This document shows, piece after piece, positions 1-8,246 of a DNA stretch of 47,206 bases. The translations under genes and the position numbers were made by a program. Under the pieces are notes generated by a model. The model ran no database searches and was not told where the DNA came from. It worked only from the letters and a program-made list of their open reading frames with translations. The stretch comes from an uncultured Clostridia bacterium (GTDB lineage: Bacteria > Bacillota > Clostridia > Oscillospirales > Acutalibacteraceae). Numbering within the stretch: position 1 is the stretch's first letter; each line of letters starts with the position of its first letter. The stretch is from contig CAMEBF010000016.1 in assembly GCA_945912145.1 (NCBI GenBank), forward strand, positions 1-47,206, in the 5' to 3' direction.

Positions 1-204
1 ACGCCTGCGGCGCGCTTATTATAATGAATCAAAAGGCGAAGCCTTTTCCGACATTATAAACAATGTGCAAAGTTCAAAGTGCAAAGTGCAATTTCGGAAG
101 CGCTTCGCGCTTGAATTTTACGCCTGCGGCGCGCTTATTATAATGAATCAAAAGGCGAAGCCTTTTCCGACATTGAACTTTGAACTTTGCACTTTGAACT
201 TTCA
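1..204. repeat. Modular hairpin repeat: one partial and one complete copy
   Basis: Positions 1-56 and 120-175 are near-identical direct copies (starting ACGCCTGCGGCGCGC). The complete element runs 64-204. It has a left arm of 7-bp words (GTKCAAA, four copies), a core with CGGAA, the hairpin AAGCGC-TTC-GCGCTT, the hairpin CGCC-TGC-GGCG, an AT-rich TATAAT stretch, the hairpin AAAAGGC-GAA-GCCTTTT, then CCGACATT and a right arm of 7-bp words TTTGMAC. The two 33-bp ends are inverted repeats matching at 28 of 33 positions, with every mismatch a G/T swap. A 73-codon open frame crosses it, but its codons simply follow the repeat, so I read it as non-coding. Related copies lie near 10.9, 14.3, 18.1 and 47 kb. 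Confidence 0.9.
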
Positions 205-207
205 AAA

Positions 208-231
208 AAAAGCGCTTCGGAAAGGGCTTTT
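208..231 (+). terminator. Terminator-like hairpin between repeat element and lipase promoter
   Basis: AAAAGC at 208-213 pairs with GCTTTT at 226-231, extended by CTT/AAG across one mismatch, with a T-rich run after it and an A-rich run before it. It could stop transcription in either direction. It directly follows the right arm of the repeat element. Confidence 0.55.
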
Positions 232-253
232 TTTAAATTTTATTAAGTTTTTG

Positions 254-282
254 TTGACATATTTTGTATATTCCGTTAAGAT
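254..282 (+). promoter_or_regulatory. Sigma-A promoter of the lipase gene
   Basis: A consensus -35 TTGACA (254-259), a 17-bp spacer and -10 TAAGAT (277-282). The lipase ATG follows at 309 with a GGGAGGT ribosome site at about 296-302, so the leader is short. Confidence 0.8.
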
Positions 283-308
283 GTAATCAACAACCGGGAG
301 GTAAGTGT

Positions 309-1592
309 ATGAAAAAGATAGCATGTATTTTCCTGAGCGTGCTCCTGCTGTTCTCGAGCGTGAGCGTCGCTGCTTTCGCCGAAGAGCCGCAGGACGCGGA
401 AACGCTGATAACAACGGGAGAATCCGCGCCTTTTATCTTTGTTCACGGCATGGGAGCATGGGGTTCGTATGAAGACTTCTATGACATCATGCCCTACTGG
501 GGTGGCTGGGGCTTCAACAAGGAGGCCGACATCATCCGCATTTTCAACGAGAACGGCATCGAAGCTTACGCTGCCTCCGTCGGACCGTTCAACAGCGCGT
601 GGGACAGAGCCTGCGAGCTGTATGCGCAGCTGACGGGAACCGTCGTGGACTACGGCGCGGCGCATTCCGCGGCGCACAACCATGACCGCTACGGCTTCTC
701 CTACGAGGACAATCAGCTCATGGACGAATGCTGGGACGGCGAAGAGAAGCTTAACCTCGTCGGTCACAGCTTCGGCGTTCCTGCGGTGCGCCTGTTCGCA
801 TCGTTAATGGCGTACGGCGACGAAGCGGAAATGGCGGCGACGGGTGAGGATACTTCTCCCCTTTTCACCGGTGGTCATGACTGCGTACACGCCGTCGTAT
901 CACTCGCAGGACCGCACAACGGTTCGCCTATAGCGAATCTCGTCTACGATGCGAAAGTGCCGATGATGCTGATTTCGGCAGGCCTTAACCTGATCGGCGC
1001 GACGTTCGGCAACACGCTCGCCATGTGGAGCTTACAGACGAGCCATTTCGGTCTGACACCGAAACAGGGACAATCCACCGTTCCTTTCAGTCTGACGAAC
1101 ATCAAAAATTTCTATGAAGCCGAGGACAACTGCGGCTATGACCTGACGCTTCGCGGTGCGGCGGAACTGAATGAAAAAATCAAGACCGTCCCCGGCGTCT
1201 ACTACTATTCCTATACATCACGCGCCACCACGACCGATGAAAACGACAACGAAGTCCCGATCGACACCATGTTCACCATGTTCAAGCCGTCTTCACGGAT
1301 TCTCGGCAAAATGGAGGGCAAAACGGTAGACGGCTTCACACTCGACAAGAACTGGGAGATCAACGACGGCATCGTTCCGCTTGCAAGCGCGCTCTATCCC
1401 ATGACGGACGCCGCGACGGCGCGTTCCTACGAGGAAGCGGTCAGAAACGGAGAAACGATTGAGCCGGGACGCTGGTATTATATGCCGACGATGGAGGGCT
1501 TCGACCACTTCGACTTTGCCGGAACAAGAGATTACCCGACGAGCTTTGAGGATTTCTATTTCACTTTGGCCGGCGTTGTAAACGCCTACTGA
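309..1592 (+). CDS. Secreted triacylglycerol lipase (family I.5-like)
   Basis: A 427-residue exported alpha/beta hydrolase predicted to cleave acylglycerol esters outside the cell. The first 25 residues are a signal peptide (MKK, hydrophobic core, AFA before EEP). The oxyanion motif FVHGMG is followed by nucleophile Ser154 in GHSFG. The segment around WDRACELYAQL and DYGAAH, with several nearby His, closely resembles the zinc-binding insertion of Geobacillus/Staphylococcus family I.5 lipases. Asp353 (NDGIV) and His400 (FDHFDF) would complete the triad. I chose ATG 309 over the upstream in-frame ATG at 264 because GGGAGGT and the signal peptide fit it. The gene is monocistronic, with its own promoter and a shared bidirectional terminator. 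Substrate is inferred, not shown. Confidence 0.85.
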   Translation: MKKIACIFLSVLLLFSSVSVAAFAEEPQDAETLITTGESAPFIFVHGMGAWGSYEDFYDIMPYWGGWGFNKEADIIRIFNENGIEAYAASVGPFNSAWDRACELYAQLTGTVVDYGAAHSAAHNHDRYGFSYEDNQLMDECWDGEEKLNLVGHSFGVPAVRLFASLMAYGDEAEMAATGEDTSPLFTGGHDCVHAVVSLAGPHNGSPIANLVYDAKVPMMLISAGLNLIGATFGNTLAMWSLQTSHFGLTPKQGQSTVPFSLTNIKNFYEAEDNCGYDLTLRGAAELNEKIKTVPGVYYYSYTSRATTTDENDNEVPIDTMFTMFKPSSRILGKMEGKTVDGFTLDKNWEINDGIVPLASALYPMTDAATARSYEEAVRNGETIEPGRWYYMPTMEGFDHFDFAGTRDYPTSFEDFYFTLAGVVNAY

Positions 1593-1610
1593 AATAACCG
1601 AACATAAAAA

Positions 1611-1636
1611 AAGAGCTGCCGTAAAAAGCAGCTCTT
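1611..1636. terminator. Bidirectional terminator between lipase and ferredoxin
   Basis: A perfect 9-bp stem, AAGAGCTGC (1611-1619) with GCAGCTCTT (1628-1636), has A-runs on the left and T-rich sequence on the right. It serves both the rightward lipase gene and the leftward ferredoxin gene. Confidence 0.85.
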
Positions 1637-1665
1637 CTTTATTCTGAATCAAATTGTATGCTCAA

Positions 1666-1836
1666 TCAGTCAGCAACAGGAGCGCCTACGGGGCAAGTGC
1701 TTGCGCAGGAACCGCAGTCAATGCAAGTATCGGGATCGATCACGTACTTGTCTTCGCCTTCCGAGATTGCGCTTACGGGACAATCAGCAGCACAAGCGCC
1801 GCAAGCGATGCATTCATCGGTAATTTTGTAAGCCAT
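1666..1836 (-). CDS. 2[4Fe-4S] ferredoxin, 56 residues
   Basis: A small bacterial-type electron carrier. The minus-strand frame from ATG 1836 reads MAYKITDECIACG and ends at TGA 1666-1668. Two classical cluster motifs are complete: Cys9, Cys12, Cys15, Cys19 and Cys38, Cys41, Cys44, Cys48, the CxxCxxCxxxCP pattern twice. Its length (56) is normal for clostridial ferredoxins, which shuttle low-potential electrons between enzymes such as pyruvate:ferredoxin oxidoreductase and hydrogenase. A strong GAGGGAGG site precedes the start. It has its own promoter and shares the terminator at 1611-1636, so it is a single-gene unit. Confidence 0.95.
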   Translation of the reverse strand: MAYKITDECIACGACAADCPVSAISEGEDKYVIDPDTCIDCGSCASTCPVGAPVAD

Positions 1837-1866
1837 CGTTAAACCTCCCTCTCGTAAATTTACTTC

Positions 1867-1894
1867 ATTGTAACATACTTTTCAAAAAATGCAA
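1867..1894 (-). promoter_or_regulatory. Promoter of the ferredoxin gene
   Basis: On the minus strand TTGCAT (1889-1894), a 16-bp spacer and TACAAT (1867-1872). The ribosome site GAGGGAGG and ATG 1836 follow within 35 bases. Confidence 0.6.
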
Positions 1895-1964
1895 TAGGAA
1901 AATCGCATTTTTTTGACGGTACATCTTACTTTTTTATGCGGATTTTTCATCAAAAAGATGAAGT

Positions 1965-2834
1965 TTAATCGCCCTCAATCCCCTTGAGTGCGTCGAGTTC
2001 TTCTTTCGCTACGGTGATCTTGGCATCCTTGATGAGCTTCACATCTTTCCGCTGGCAGATCAAAGGTGCCGCTTCGGGGTGTTTTTCGAGTTTAATCGTC
2101 AGTTTCCCGGTCAGGAGGTTCATATCGACGACCTGACCACGTCCCTGCTTGGTTTCAACAATCGCGCCGATCTTCGGTGTGACACGCAGCAGATGCTCAT
2201 AGGCATCCTGCTCATATTTCAGGCAACACATGAGTCGTCCGCACGCGCCACTGATTTTGACGGTATTCAGGGACAGTCCCTGTTCCTTCGCCATTTTAAT
2301 AGAAACGGGCTGAAACTCATTCAGAAATTCCTTACAGCAGAACGGACGGCCGCAGATGCCGAGACCGCCGAGCATTTTCGACTCGTCGCGAACTCCGATC
2401 TGACGCAGCTCAATTCTGGCGCGGAACACGCTTGCCAGATCCTTGACCAGCTCGCGGAAATCGACGCGCGCCGGTGCCGTATAATAGAACAGTATTTTAC
2501 TGCCGTCGAAGGTGTATTCCACATCGACGAGCTTCATATCGAGCTTACGGTAAGCGACCTTTTCCTCAAAGATCACGGCGGCCCGCTTTTCTTTTTCTTT
2601 ATTTCTGCGCACGACCTCCAGGTCTTCCTTCGTCGCTTTGCGGATCAGTTTTTTCAGGGGCTTGACGATGGAGTCGCTCTCGACCATACGGTTTTCCATG
2701 GCGACCTCGCCGCATTCGATGCCGCGAGCCGTTTCCACGATGACGGCGTCACCGCGCTTGAGTTTTTCTTCGCCGGGATCAAAATAATAGCACTTTCCGG
2801 TTTCTTTGAATTTTACTCCGATAACTTCTTCCAT
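1965..2834 (-). CDS. ricT: RicT/YaaT, PSP1-domain regulatory protein
   Basis: A 289-residue member of the PSP1/YaaT family. In Bacillus subtilis RicT joins RicA and RicF in an iron-sulfur complex that influences RNase Y-dependent RNA maturation, sporulation and biofilm formation. The sequence shows the family's Cys-rich blocks, GICGRPFCC and SGACGRLMCC, within the central PSP1 domain, which are the expected cluster ligands. The start ATG 2834 has an AGGAGGT site that overlaps the end of holB. It lies nine bases behind holB, the arrangement conserved across Firmicutes, so the two are probably co-translated. Length is near normal (about 275-290). Confidence 0.93.
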   Translation of the reverse strand: MEEVIGVKFKETGKCYYFDPGEEKLKRGDAVIVETARGIECGEVAMENRMVESDSIVKPLKKLIRKATKEDLEVVRRNKEKEKRAAVIFEEKVAYRKLDMKLVDVEYTFDGSKILFYYTAPARVDFRELVKDLASVFRARIELRQIGVRDESKMLGGLGICGRPFCCKEFLNEFQPVSIKMAKEQGLSLNTVKISGACGRLMCCLKYEQDAYEHLLRVTPKIGAIVETKQGRGQVVDMNLLTGKLTIKLEKHPEAAPLICQRKDVKLIKDAKITVAKEELDALKGIEGD

Positions 2835-2843
2835 TGTTACCTC

Positions 2844-3722
2844 CTATTGAAAACATGCGGTCAGACCCATCGCGAGCCTTGTCAGCAGAAGATTTTCATT
2901 TGCATTTTTGTCCGCGTCGGCGATGAGCGTCTTCAGCTCATCCTGCATGGCGAGCAACTGCGCCTGCGTGAACGTTCCGGCAAGACCGGCAACGAGCTTT
3001 TCATTGTCGCCCACATACGGCTTGTACGGAAACACGGCCGCATCCCGCAGCAGCAGGATCATTTTTTCAAGCGCGGACTTAAAGCGTTTCCGGTCTTTTT
3101 CGAGCGCACCTGCGCTCAGGATAATCTGATACTCTTTGCGGCTGAGAAGCGAAGTCAGAATCGAAATCGCCGCCTGCGCCGCTTTCGGATTTTCTTTTTC
3201 ACCGGCGGCCTGTCCGCTGTCTTCACTAACGGCGAATGCCGTCACGCGGGACAGAATCGTCTGCCGCAGATCGTCGCGCGAACGTGTCGTCAGGATAAAA
3301 CGCGCCGTCTGAGGCGGTTCCTCTAAAATTTTCAGCAGCGCGTCCTGCTGCACTTCGCCCATGCCGGACGCTTCTAAAATGATAAAAATCTGAAACGGTG
3401 CTTCGTTCGGCATGATATAAGCGCGCGAACGAATCTCGCGGATCGTTTCAATCTTAATGCTCAGCGGCTTTCCCGCTTCTCCCTGCGTGATGCTGACGTC
3501 GGGATGAATACCGGCCTTGATCTTTTTACAGGAAACACACTTCAAACAGGGTTTTTCATCCGCTTCGCACAGCAGTGCCTGCGCAAGGAGTACGGCAAGG
3601 TCTTTGCGCTCTTTCTCCGTACCGCCGGTCAGCAGAACGGCGTGAGAAAGCGTGCCCGAATCGACAGAAGCGGCAAGTTTTTTTTTCACTTCTTCATTGA
3701 GTTGTAATTTTCCGAAGTTCAT
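2844..3722 (-). CDS. holB: DNA polymerase III delta' subunit
   Basis: Clamp-loader subunit that helps load the sliding clamp on DNA during replication. It has the AAA+ fold seen in HolB/DnaX: SHAVLLTGG near residue 27, a zinc module CLKCVSCKK, then sensor-like DALLKILEEPP and ILTTRSRDDLRQTILSR, all typical. The ATP-binding Walker A is degenerate (GGTEKER), as expected for delta', which does not hydrolyse ATP. I used ATG 3722; an in-frame TTG two codons upstream (3728) is possible, and neither has a strong ribosome site, so translation may be coupled to the transporter ending at 3732. It is followed by ricT. Confidence 0.92.
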   Translation of the reverse strand: MNFGKLQLNEEVKKKLAASVDSGTLSHAVLLTGGTEKERKDLAVLLAQALLCEADEKPCLKCVSCKKIKAGIHPDVSITQGEAGKPLSIKIETIREIRSRAYIMPNEAPFQIFIILEASGMGEVQQDALLKILEEPPQTARFILTTRSRDDLRQTILSRVTAFAVSEDSGQAAGEKENPKAAQAAISILTSLLSRKEYQIILSAGALEKDRKRFKSALEKMILLLRDAAVFPYKPYVGDNEKLVAGLAGTFTQAQLLAMQDELKTLIADADKNANENLLLTRLAMGLTACFQ

Positions 3723-3731
3723 AAGCAACTG

Positions 3732-4673
3732 TTATACGGCGATCTGCGCGATCGCGATCATAATCGGGAGAGTGAGAATCGAAACAAAACTGTTGAGCGC
3801 GACGATCTTGGATGCCGTCCCGGTATCCTTGTCGTATTTGGCGGAGAACATGACGGTATTATTGGCACTCGGCGCGGCGGCGGAGATGATACACGCCGCT
3901 GTCAGCACGGCAGGCAGATGCAGAAAACGGCACACGAGCAGCATCAGCAGCGGCACGGTGATCAGCCGGATCAGAATGATCAGATATTGCTGCCGGATCT
4001 TAAAAATCGTTTTTAAATCGGTACGCGAAATGTATGTGCCGAAAATGAGCATCGCCAGCGGCGTGTTCAGATCGGAAATATAAGCGATCGGCTCACGGAT
4101 GACGTCGGGCAGCTGCACGGAAAACAGAAACAGCGGCAACCCGATCAGAACGGAAAGCACACCGGGATTGAGCAACAGAGACTTCGGCTGAAATTTGACA
4201 TTTTTGCTTTTATTCATCAGCCAGATGCCGTGCGTAAAGGCGATGGTGTTCAGCGCGATAACGCCGCCGGAACAGTAAAACACGCCCTCAGCGCCGAGCA
4301 CGGCGTTGGCAAGCGGAAGCGCCATATAGCCGACGTTTCCGTAAATCGATGCAAATTTATAGATCGGCCCGTTCGGGTCGTTTTTGTTATTGAAAAACGG
4401 AGTCGCGACGAGAATGCCGAGAAAATGCGCCAGAAAAGAACAGCCCAGCGCGACGGCAAGTCCTTTTGCCGTGTCGTGTGAAAACTGTGTTCCGAGAAAT
4501 GAATTGATAATCACGCAGGGCGTAATGACGTAGAACAGCAGATCGTTGGATGCTCTCGCCGTCGGTTCGGTGAAAACGTGAAGCTTATCTGCAAGAAAGC
4601 CGACGGCAACGATGATATATAAGATAAAAACCTGCTGTGCCGCCGTTTGCATATTCTGCAAAAAAAGCTCCAT
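3732..4673 (-). CDS. AEC-family (auxin efflux carrier-type) transporter
   Basis: A 313-residue inner-membrane carrier of the AEC/Mem_trans family, whose bacterial members export or exchange small organic acids such as malate or malonate. The sequence is hydrophobic throughout, with about ten predicted spans; it starts near VFILYIIVAVGFLADKL, has the typical N-terminal half ending in VITPCVIINSFL, and the C-terminal AACIISAAAPSANNTVMFS region common to the family. An AAGGAGT site precedes ATG 4673. It sits 15 bases behind a membrane protein gene and nine bases before holB, so it is in the same transcription run. The substrate is unknown. Confidence 0.85.
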   Translation of the reverse strand: MELFLQNMQTAAQQVFILYIIVAVGFLADKLHVFTEPTARASNDLLFYVITPCVIINSFLGTQFSHDTAKGLAVALGCSFLAHFLGILVATPFFNNKNDPNGPIYKFASIYGNVGYMALPLANAVLGAEGVFYCSGGVIALNTIAFTHGIWLMNKSKNVKFQPKSLLLNPGVLSVLIGLPLFLFSVQLPDVIREPIAYISDLNTPLAMLIFGTYISRTDLKTIFKIRQQYLIILIRLITVPLLMLLVCRFLHLPAVLTAACIISAAAPSANNTVMFSAKYDKDTGTASKIVALNSFVSILTLPIMIAIAQIAV

Positions 4674-4688
4674 GGAACGACTCCTTTC

Positions 4689-5714
4689 TTATTTCTCTTC
4701 CGTCGGTTCCTGTGCCGTCTCGTTCTTTTTGGTAAACATAACGTTGCCGTCCCCGTCCGTAACGGTTTCCGGACCGACAGTCTTTTCCTCTTCCGACTCC
4801 TCTTCTTCGGCAGAGGCCTCTTCCATTTCCGCCTGCATCGCTTCGACATCTTCAACCGCATAACCGCTGCGAAGTACCGTTACAACAAAAATGATGATAA
4901 ACAGCGCGCAGCCGATATCGCTGAAATTCAGCGGATAGCCGTCCACAAGGCTGTCAGAATTGCCTGTGAGCATCAGCATGATGCGCGGAATGGTATAGGA
5001 GAGCATCAGCATGGCGGACACGCAGCCGCAGCCAATCACGCTCCACATCGAGCCCCTGCAGTTGACTTCGGACACGACTCGCGCAAAGGAAAGCAGGAAA
5101 ATCATCAGGAATACCAGCGCGCACAATTCAAGCAGCAGCTCGGAGACCCGCACGATGCTGATAATAACCGTGATGCGCTCGAGCACGCGGACAACCGCCC
5201 ACGCAAGAGGCATCAGAGATAAAATTTTCAGTTTTTTATGAAACGATTTTCCCGAAAAATAGGATATGCAGAAAACCACAAAATAACAGCAGGACAAAAA
5301 TGCGAAAATTGCGTGCAGATGCTGCATCAGAGAAACGGCTCTGACATTCTGAACAATCGTCGCCGTCGATTCGGCACCCAATGAGAAATAATTGGAGATC
5401 GCGTCATAGAACAGTGTCGCGGCAAAAACAAACGACGCGATTCCCAACAGAATGCGGCGTCCCTGCGGCGCAATGGCGGCGGGAATGCGCGCGCTCAGAT
5501 AGGAAAACAGCAGGATCAGAAGCGACGCGACGCCCAAAACGGCATACAGAATGATAATTGTGATACTGCCGGAATCGTTATAAAATCCGGTAATGGAGTC
5601 CATGTTGCGCAGCATCTGGAAAATGCGCAGTGGACAGGCGACAAGCATTGCAAAGCACATCAGCAGTACGGCTGCGTCCGGGCTGACAGACTGAGCGGAA
5701 TTTTTGATCTTCAA
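4689..5714 (-). CDS. Polytopic membrane protein of unknown function, acidic C-terminus
   Basis: I do not recognise the family. The 341-residue product has seven or eight hydrophobic segments, beginning with AAVLLMCFAMLVACPLRI, and a strongly acidic, probably cytoplasmic tail of about 60 residues (EEASAEEEESEEEK) ending in EEK. The open frame continues to 5960, but that extension overlaps the end of citrate synthase and looks unlike protein. TTG 5714, preceded by GGGGAAAGGA about ten bases upstream, is the likely start. It lies just behind citrate synthase and just before the AEC transporter, all on the minus strand, suggesting an operon. Function cannot be stated. Confidence 0.7.
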   Translation of the reverse strand: MKIKNSAQSVSPDAAVLLMCFAMLVACPLRIFQMLRNMDSITGFYNDSGSITIIILYAVLGVASLLILLFSYLSARIPAAIAPQGRRILLGIASFVFAATLFYDAISNYFSLGAESTATIVQNVRAVSLMQHLHAIFAFLSCCYFVVFCISYFSGKSFHKKLKILSLMPLAWAVVRVLERITVIISIVRVSELLLELCALVFLMIFLLSFARVVSEVNCRGSMWSVIGCGCVSAMLMLSYTIPRIMLMLTGNSDSLVDGYPLNFSDIGCALFIIIFVVTVLRSGYAVEDVEAMQAEMEEASAEEEESEEEKTVGPETVTDGDGNVMFTKKNETAQEPTEEK

Positions 5715-5752
5715 TGAAAAAACATCCTTTCCCCGTATCGAATATTTTTGAT

Positions 5753-7120
5753 TTATCTCTCGGCAATCGGCACATAGGAAATATGCGCCGACAGGCTCTT
5801 GTAAGCGGGACGAATAATCCGTCCCCCCGTGTACAGCTCTTCGATCCGGTGCGCGCACCAGCCTGCCATTCTCGCCGTGGCGAAAAGCGGCGTGTAAAGA
5901 TCCGCGGGAATGTTGAGGATTCTGTAGATCAGCCCCGAATACAGATCGAAATTCGCGCACATCGGTTTGTGCTTGCCGGTCACCTTCGTGAACAGCTCCG
6001 GCGTCAGGCGTTCAATCAGCGTCAGAAGCCGGTATTCCGACTCAAGCTCCGTTCCCATGACGAAGTCCGCGGCTTTCGTACGCAGAATCACCGCCCTGGG
6101 GTCGGACAGCGTGTAGACGGCGTGTCCCATACCGTAGACGAGTCCCGAGCCGTCGCCGCCCTCTTTTTTCATGATCTTCGTCAGGTAGTCGGCAACTTCT
6201 CCCTCATCCGTGATGTCGCTGCAATTCTCTTTAAAATAGCTGATCATCTCAGCGACCTTGATATTCGCGCCGCCGTGCTTCGGTCCTTTGAGTGAACCGA
6301 TTCCGGCTGCGATCGCGGCATAGGTGTCCGTTCCGGAGGAGGACAGCACACGGGTGGCGAACGTCGAATTGTTACCGCCGCCATGCTCGGCGTGCAGAAT
6401 CAGGCAGGTATCTAAGAGCTTTGCCTCGGCGTCCGTGAATTTTTTATCGGAACGAATGGAATTGAGAATGACCTCCGCCGTATGCTGATCGGGCTTGGGC
6501 GGGTGAATATACATACTCTTATGATAATAATGGCGACGCTTGACCTGATACGCATAGGACATAATGGAGGGAAGCTGCGCAATGAGTCGCAGGGACTGAT
6601 TGAGCACATTCTCAATCGAAGTATCGTCCGGGTTGTCGTCATACGAATACAAAGCCAGCACGGAGCGCGCCAACTTGTTCATAATATTGTTGGACGGTGC
6701 TTTCATGATCATATCTTCAATAAAGCTGTCAGGCAGCTCGCGCATGGAGGACAGCTTCGTATTGAAACGCTCGAGCTGATTCGCCGTTGGCAGCGAGCCG
6801 AACAGCAGCAGCCAGATGACCTCCTCAAACCCGAATCGGTTTTCGCTTTCGCAGGCGGAGACGATGTCGTTCACGTCGATTCCGCGGTAATAGAGATGAC
6901 CGTCCTTCGGCACTTTTTCGCCGTCGTCCACATAATACCCCTCAACAGAACAGATCTTGGTCAGTCCCGCCATGACGCCGGTGCCGTCGGCATTGCGCAG
7001 ACCGCGCTTGACGCCGTACTTGGCATAATCCGCGATATTGATGTAGTTATTATCCTGAAGCTCCTTGCATAATAATGAAATAGCTTCATCCGCAATGATC
7101 GTCTTGCTCAACTCAATCAT
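5753..7120 (-). CDS. gltA: Citrate synthase
   Basis: Condenses acetyl-CoA and oxaloacetate to citrate, the first step of the oxidative TCA branch toward glutamate. The 455-residue sequence has the catalytic residues in standard contexts: His282 in GPKHGGAN, His333 in GMGHAVY and Asp392 in NFDLYSG, plus PLFATARMAGWCAH near the end. It belongs to the long Firmicutes form with an extra N-terminal region of about 60 residues. Start choice is uncertain: AGGAG abuts ATG 7120 with no gap, while TTG 7111 (codon 4) has a nine-base spacing and may be the true start. A 2-methylcitrate synthase role cannot be excluded, but no prp genes are nearby. Confidence 0.9.
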   Translation of the reverse strand: MIELSKTIIADEAISLLCKELQDNNYINIADYAKYGVKRGLRNADGTGVMAGLTKICSVEGYYVDDGEKVPKDGHLYYRGIDVNDIVSACESENRFGFEEVIWLLLFGSLPTANQLERFNTKLSSMRELPDSFIEDMIMKAPSNNIMNKLARSVLALYSYDDNPDDTSIENVLNQSLRLIAQLPSIMSYAYQVKRRHYYHKSMYIHPPKPDQHTAEVILNSIRSDKKFTDAEAKLLDTCLILHAEHGGGNNSTFATRVLSSSGTDTYAAIAAGIGSLKGPKHGGANIKVAEMISYFKENCSDITDEGEVADYLTKIMKKEGGDGSGLVYGMGHAVYTLSDPRAVILRTKAADFVMGTELESEYRLLTLIERLTPELFTKVTGKHKPMCANFDLYSGLIYRILNIPADLYTPLFATARMAGWCAHRIEELYTGGRIIRPAYKSLSAHISYVPIAER

Positions 7121-7143
7121 CTCCTATAGTTGCATTACACAAT

Positions 7144-7172
7144 ATTGTATAATGTTTTCGGAATAAAGTCAA
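7144..7172 (-). promoter_or_regulatory. gltA: Promoter of citrate synthase
   Basis: Minus-strand TTGACT (7167-7172), a 17-bp spacer and TACAAT (7144-7149), about 25-30 bases from the start codon. Confidence 0.65.
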
Positions 7173-7232
7173 GAACCAAAGACTGCAATTTTCACGCGGA
7201 CGGAGCAATTTTTTTATAAAGGATGAATAACA

Positions 7233-8240
7233 ATGAAGCCGTACGGAATTTTATGCCTGATTATCGCAATCATCATGCTGCTTGCGCCCTTAGCGGCGAT
7301 TGAGATCGGCGCGCCGGAGGAAGAAAGCGTGTCAGAGAGTGAAAGCGTGTCGCAGACGGATTCCGGCAAGAGCAAAGACGCAGCCGCAAAAACGGACGGG
7401 GACACCATCAGCGTATTCATGACGGACAGCGAAAAAACCGAAACGCTGTCGATGCGGGACTATATCATCGGCGCGGTCGGCGCGGAGATGCCGGCGTCCT
7501 ACGAGACGGAAGCGCTCAAGGCGCAGGCTCTTGCGGCGGTGACATTCGCCGAATATTCCAAAAAAAACGGCGGCGACGAGAACCTCGGCGGCGCGGACAT
7601 CTCCAGCGACAGCAGCCGTCATCAGGGCTATATGACGACGGACGAGATGAAAGAAAAATGGGGCGACGCTTTTGACAGCTGCTATGAAAAGCTCGCGTCC
7701 GCCGTAGATGCCGTGCTCGATGAAGTCATCACCTACGACGGCGAACCGATCATGGCGGCGTATCACGCCATCAGCACGGGGCAAACGGAATCGGCAAAGA
7801 ATATGTGGGGAAAGGACATTCCGTATCTTGTCAGCGTCGAAAGCGAAGGCGATCCGTATTCGTCGCGGTATCAGTCCGAAGAGAATTTCACAGCGCAGGA
7901 ACTCAAAGACGCGCTGAAAAACACGGACGGCGTCAGCTTTGACGACGACGAAGAAAGCTGGATCACCGTCAACAAGACGACGGACGCAGGAACGGTCACG
8001 GACGTTACGGTCTGCGGACGGGACATGACGGGCATGGAAGTGCGGAACCTGTTAGGTCTCAGAAGTCCGTCCTTTACGGTAGACTATGAGGACGGCTCGT
8101 TCTGCTTCACCGTACACGGCTACGGCCACGGCGTCGGCATGAGCCAGTACGGCGCGGACTACTATGCAAGTCAGGGCATGACCTACCGCGAGATCATCGA
8201 GCATTATTATCCCGGCACCGAAATCGAAAAACGCGCATAA
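7233..8240 (+). CDS. spoIID: SpoIID/LytB-domain protein, probable stage II sporulation protein D
   Basis: A 335-residue membrane-anchored lytic transglycosylase-type protein; SpoIID acts with SpoIIP and SpoIIM to thin septal peptidoglycan during engulfment. A single N-terminal span (residues about 5-24) is followed by a Ser/Asp-rich linker. The SpoIID domain starts at MRDYIIGAVGAEMPASYE, containing the catalytic-type Glu of EMPA, and ends with the hallmark GHGVGMSQYGADYYA and HYYPGTEI. The usual zinc-type Cys residues of clostridial SpoIID are not evident near SSRHQGY. AAAGGATG precedes ATG 7233. The sigE locus, which drives spoIID in other species, is only 1 kb away. A general LytB amidase enhancer is the alternative. 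Confidence 0.85.
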   Translation: MKPYGILCLIIAIIMLLAPLAAIEIGAPEEESVSESESVSQTDSGKSKDAAAKTDGDTISVFMTDSEKTETLSMRDYIIGAVGAEMPASYETEALKAQALAAVTFAEYSKKNGGDENLGGADISSDSSRHQGYMTTDEMKEKWGDAFDSCYEKLASAVDAVLDEVITYDGEPIMAAYHAISTGQTESAKNMWGKDIPYLVSVESEGDPYSSRYQSEENFTAQELKDALKNTDGVSFDDDEESWITVNKTTDAGTVTDVTVCGRDMTGMEVRNLLGLRSPSFTVDYEDGSFCFTVHGYGHGVGMSQYGADYYASQGMTYREIIEHYYPGTEIEKRA

Positions 8241-8246
8241 ACAATA

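Noticed and set aside
65-286. A 73-codon open frame in the first repeat element
   Set aside because: Its residues follow the tandem words of the repeat (SSKCKVQ, FELCTLNF), which recur in all copies, so it is a translation artefact of repeat DNA.
2079-3326. A plus-strand open frame of 415 codons opposite ricT and holB
   Set aside because: It crosses the boundary of two well-supported minus-strand genes and has no domain; it is a shadow.
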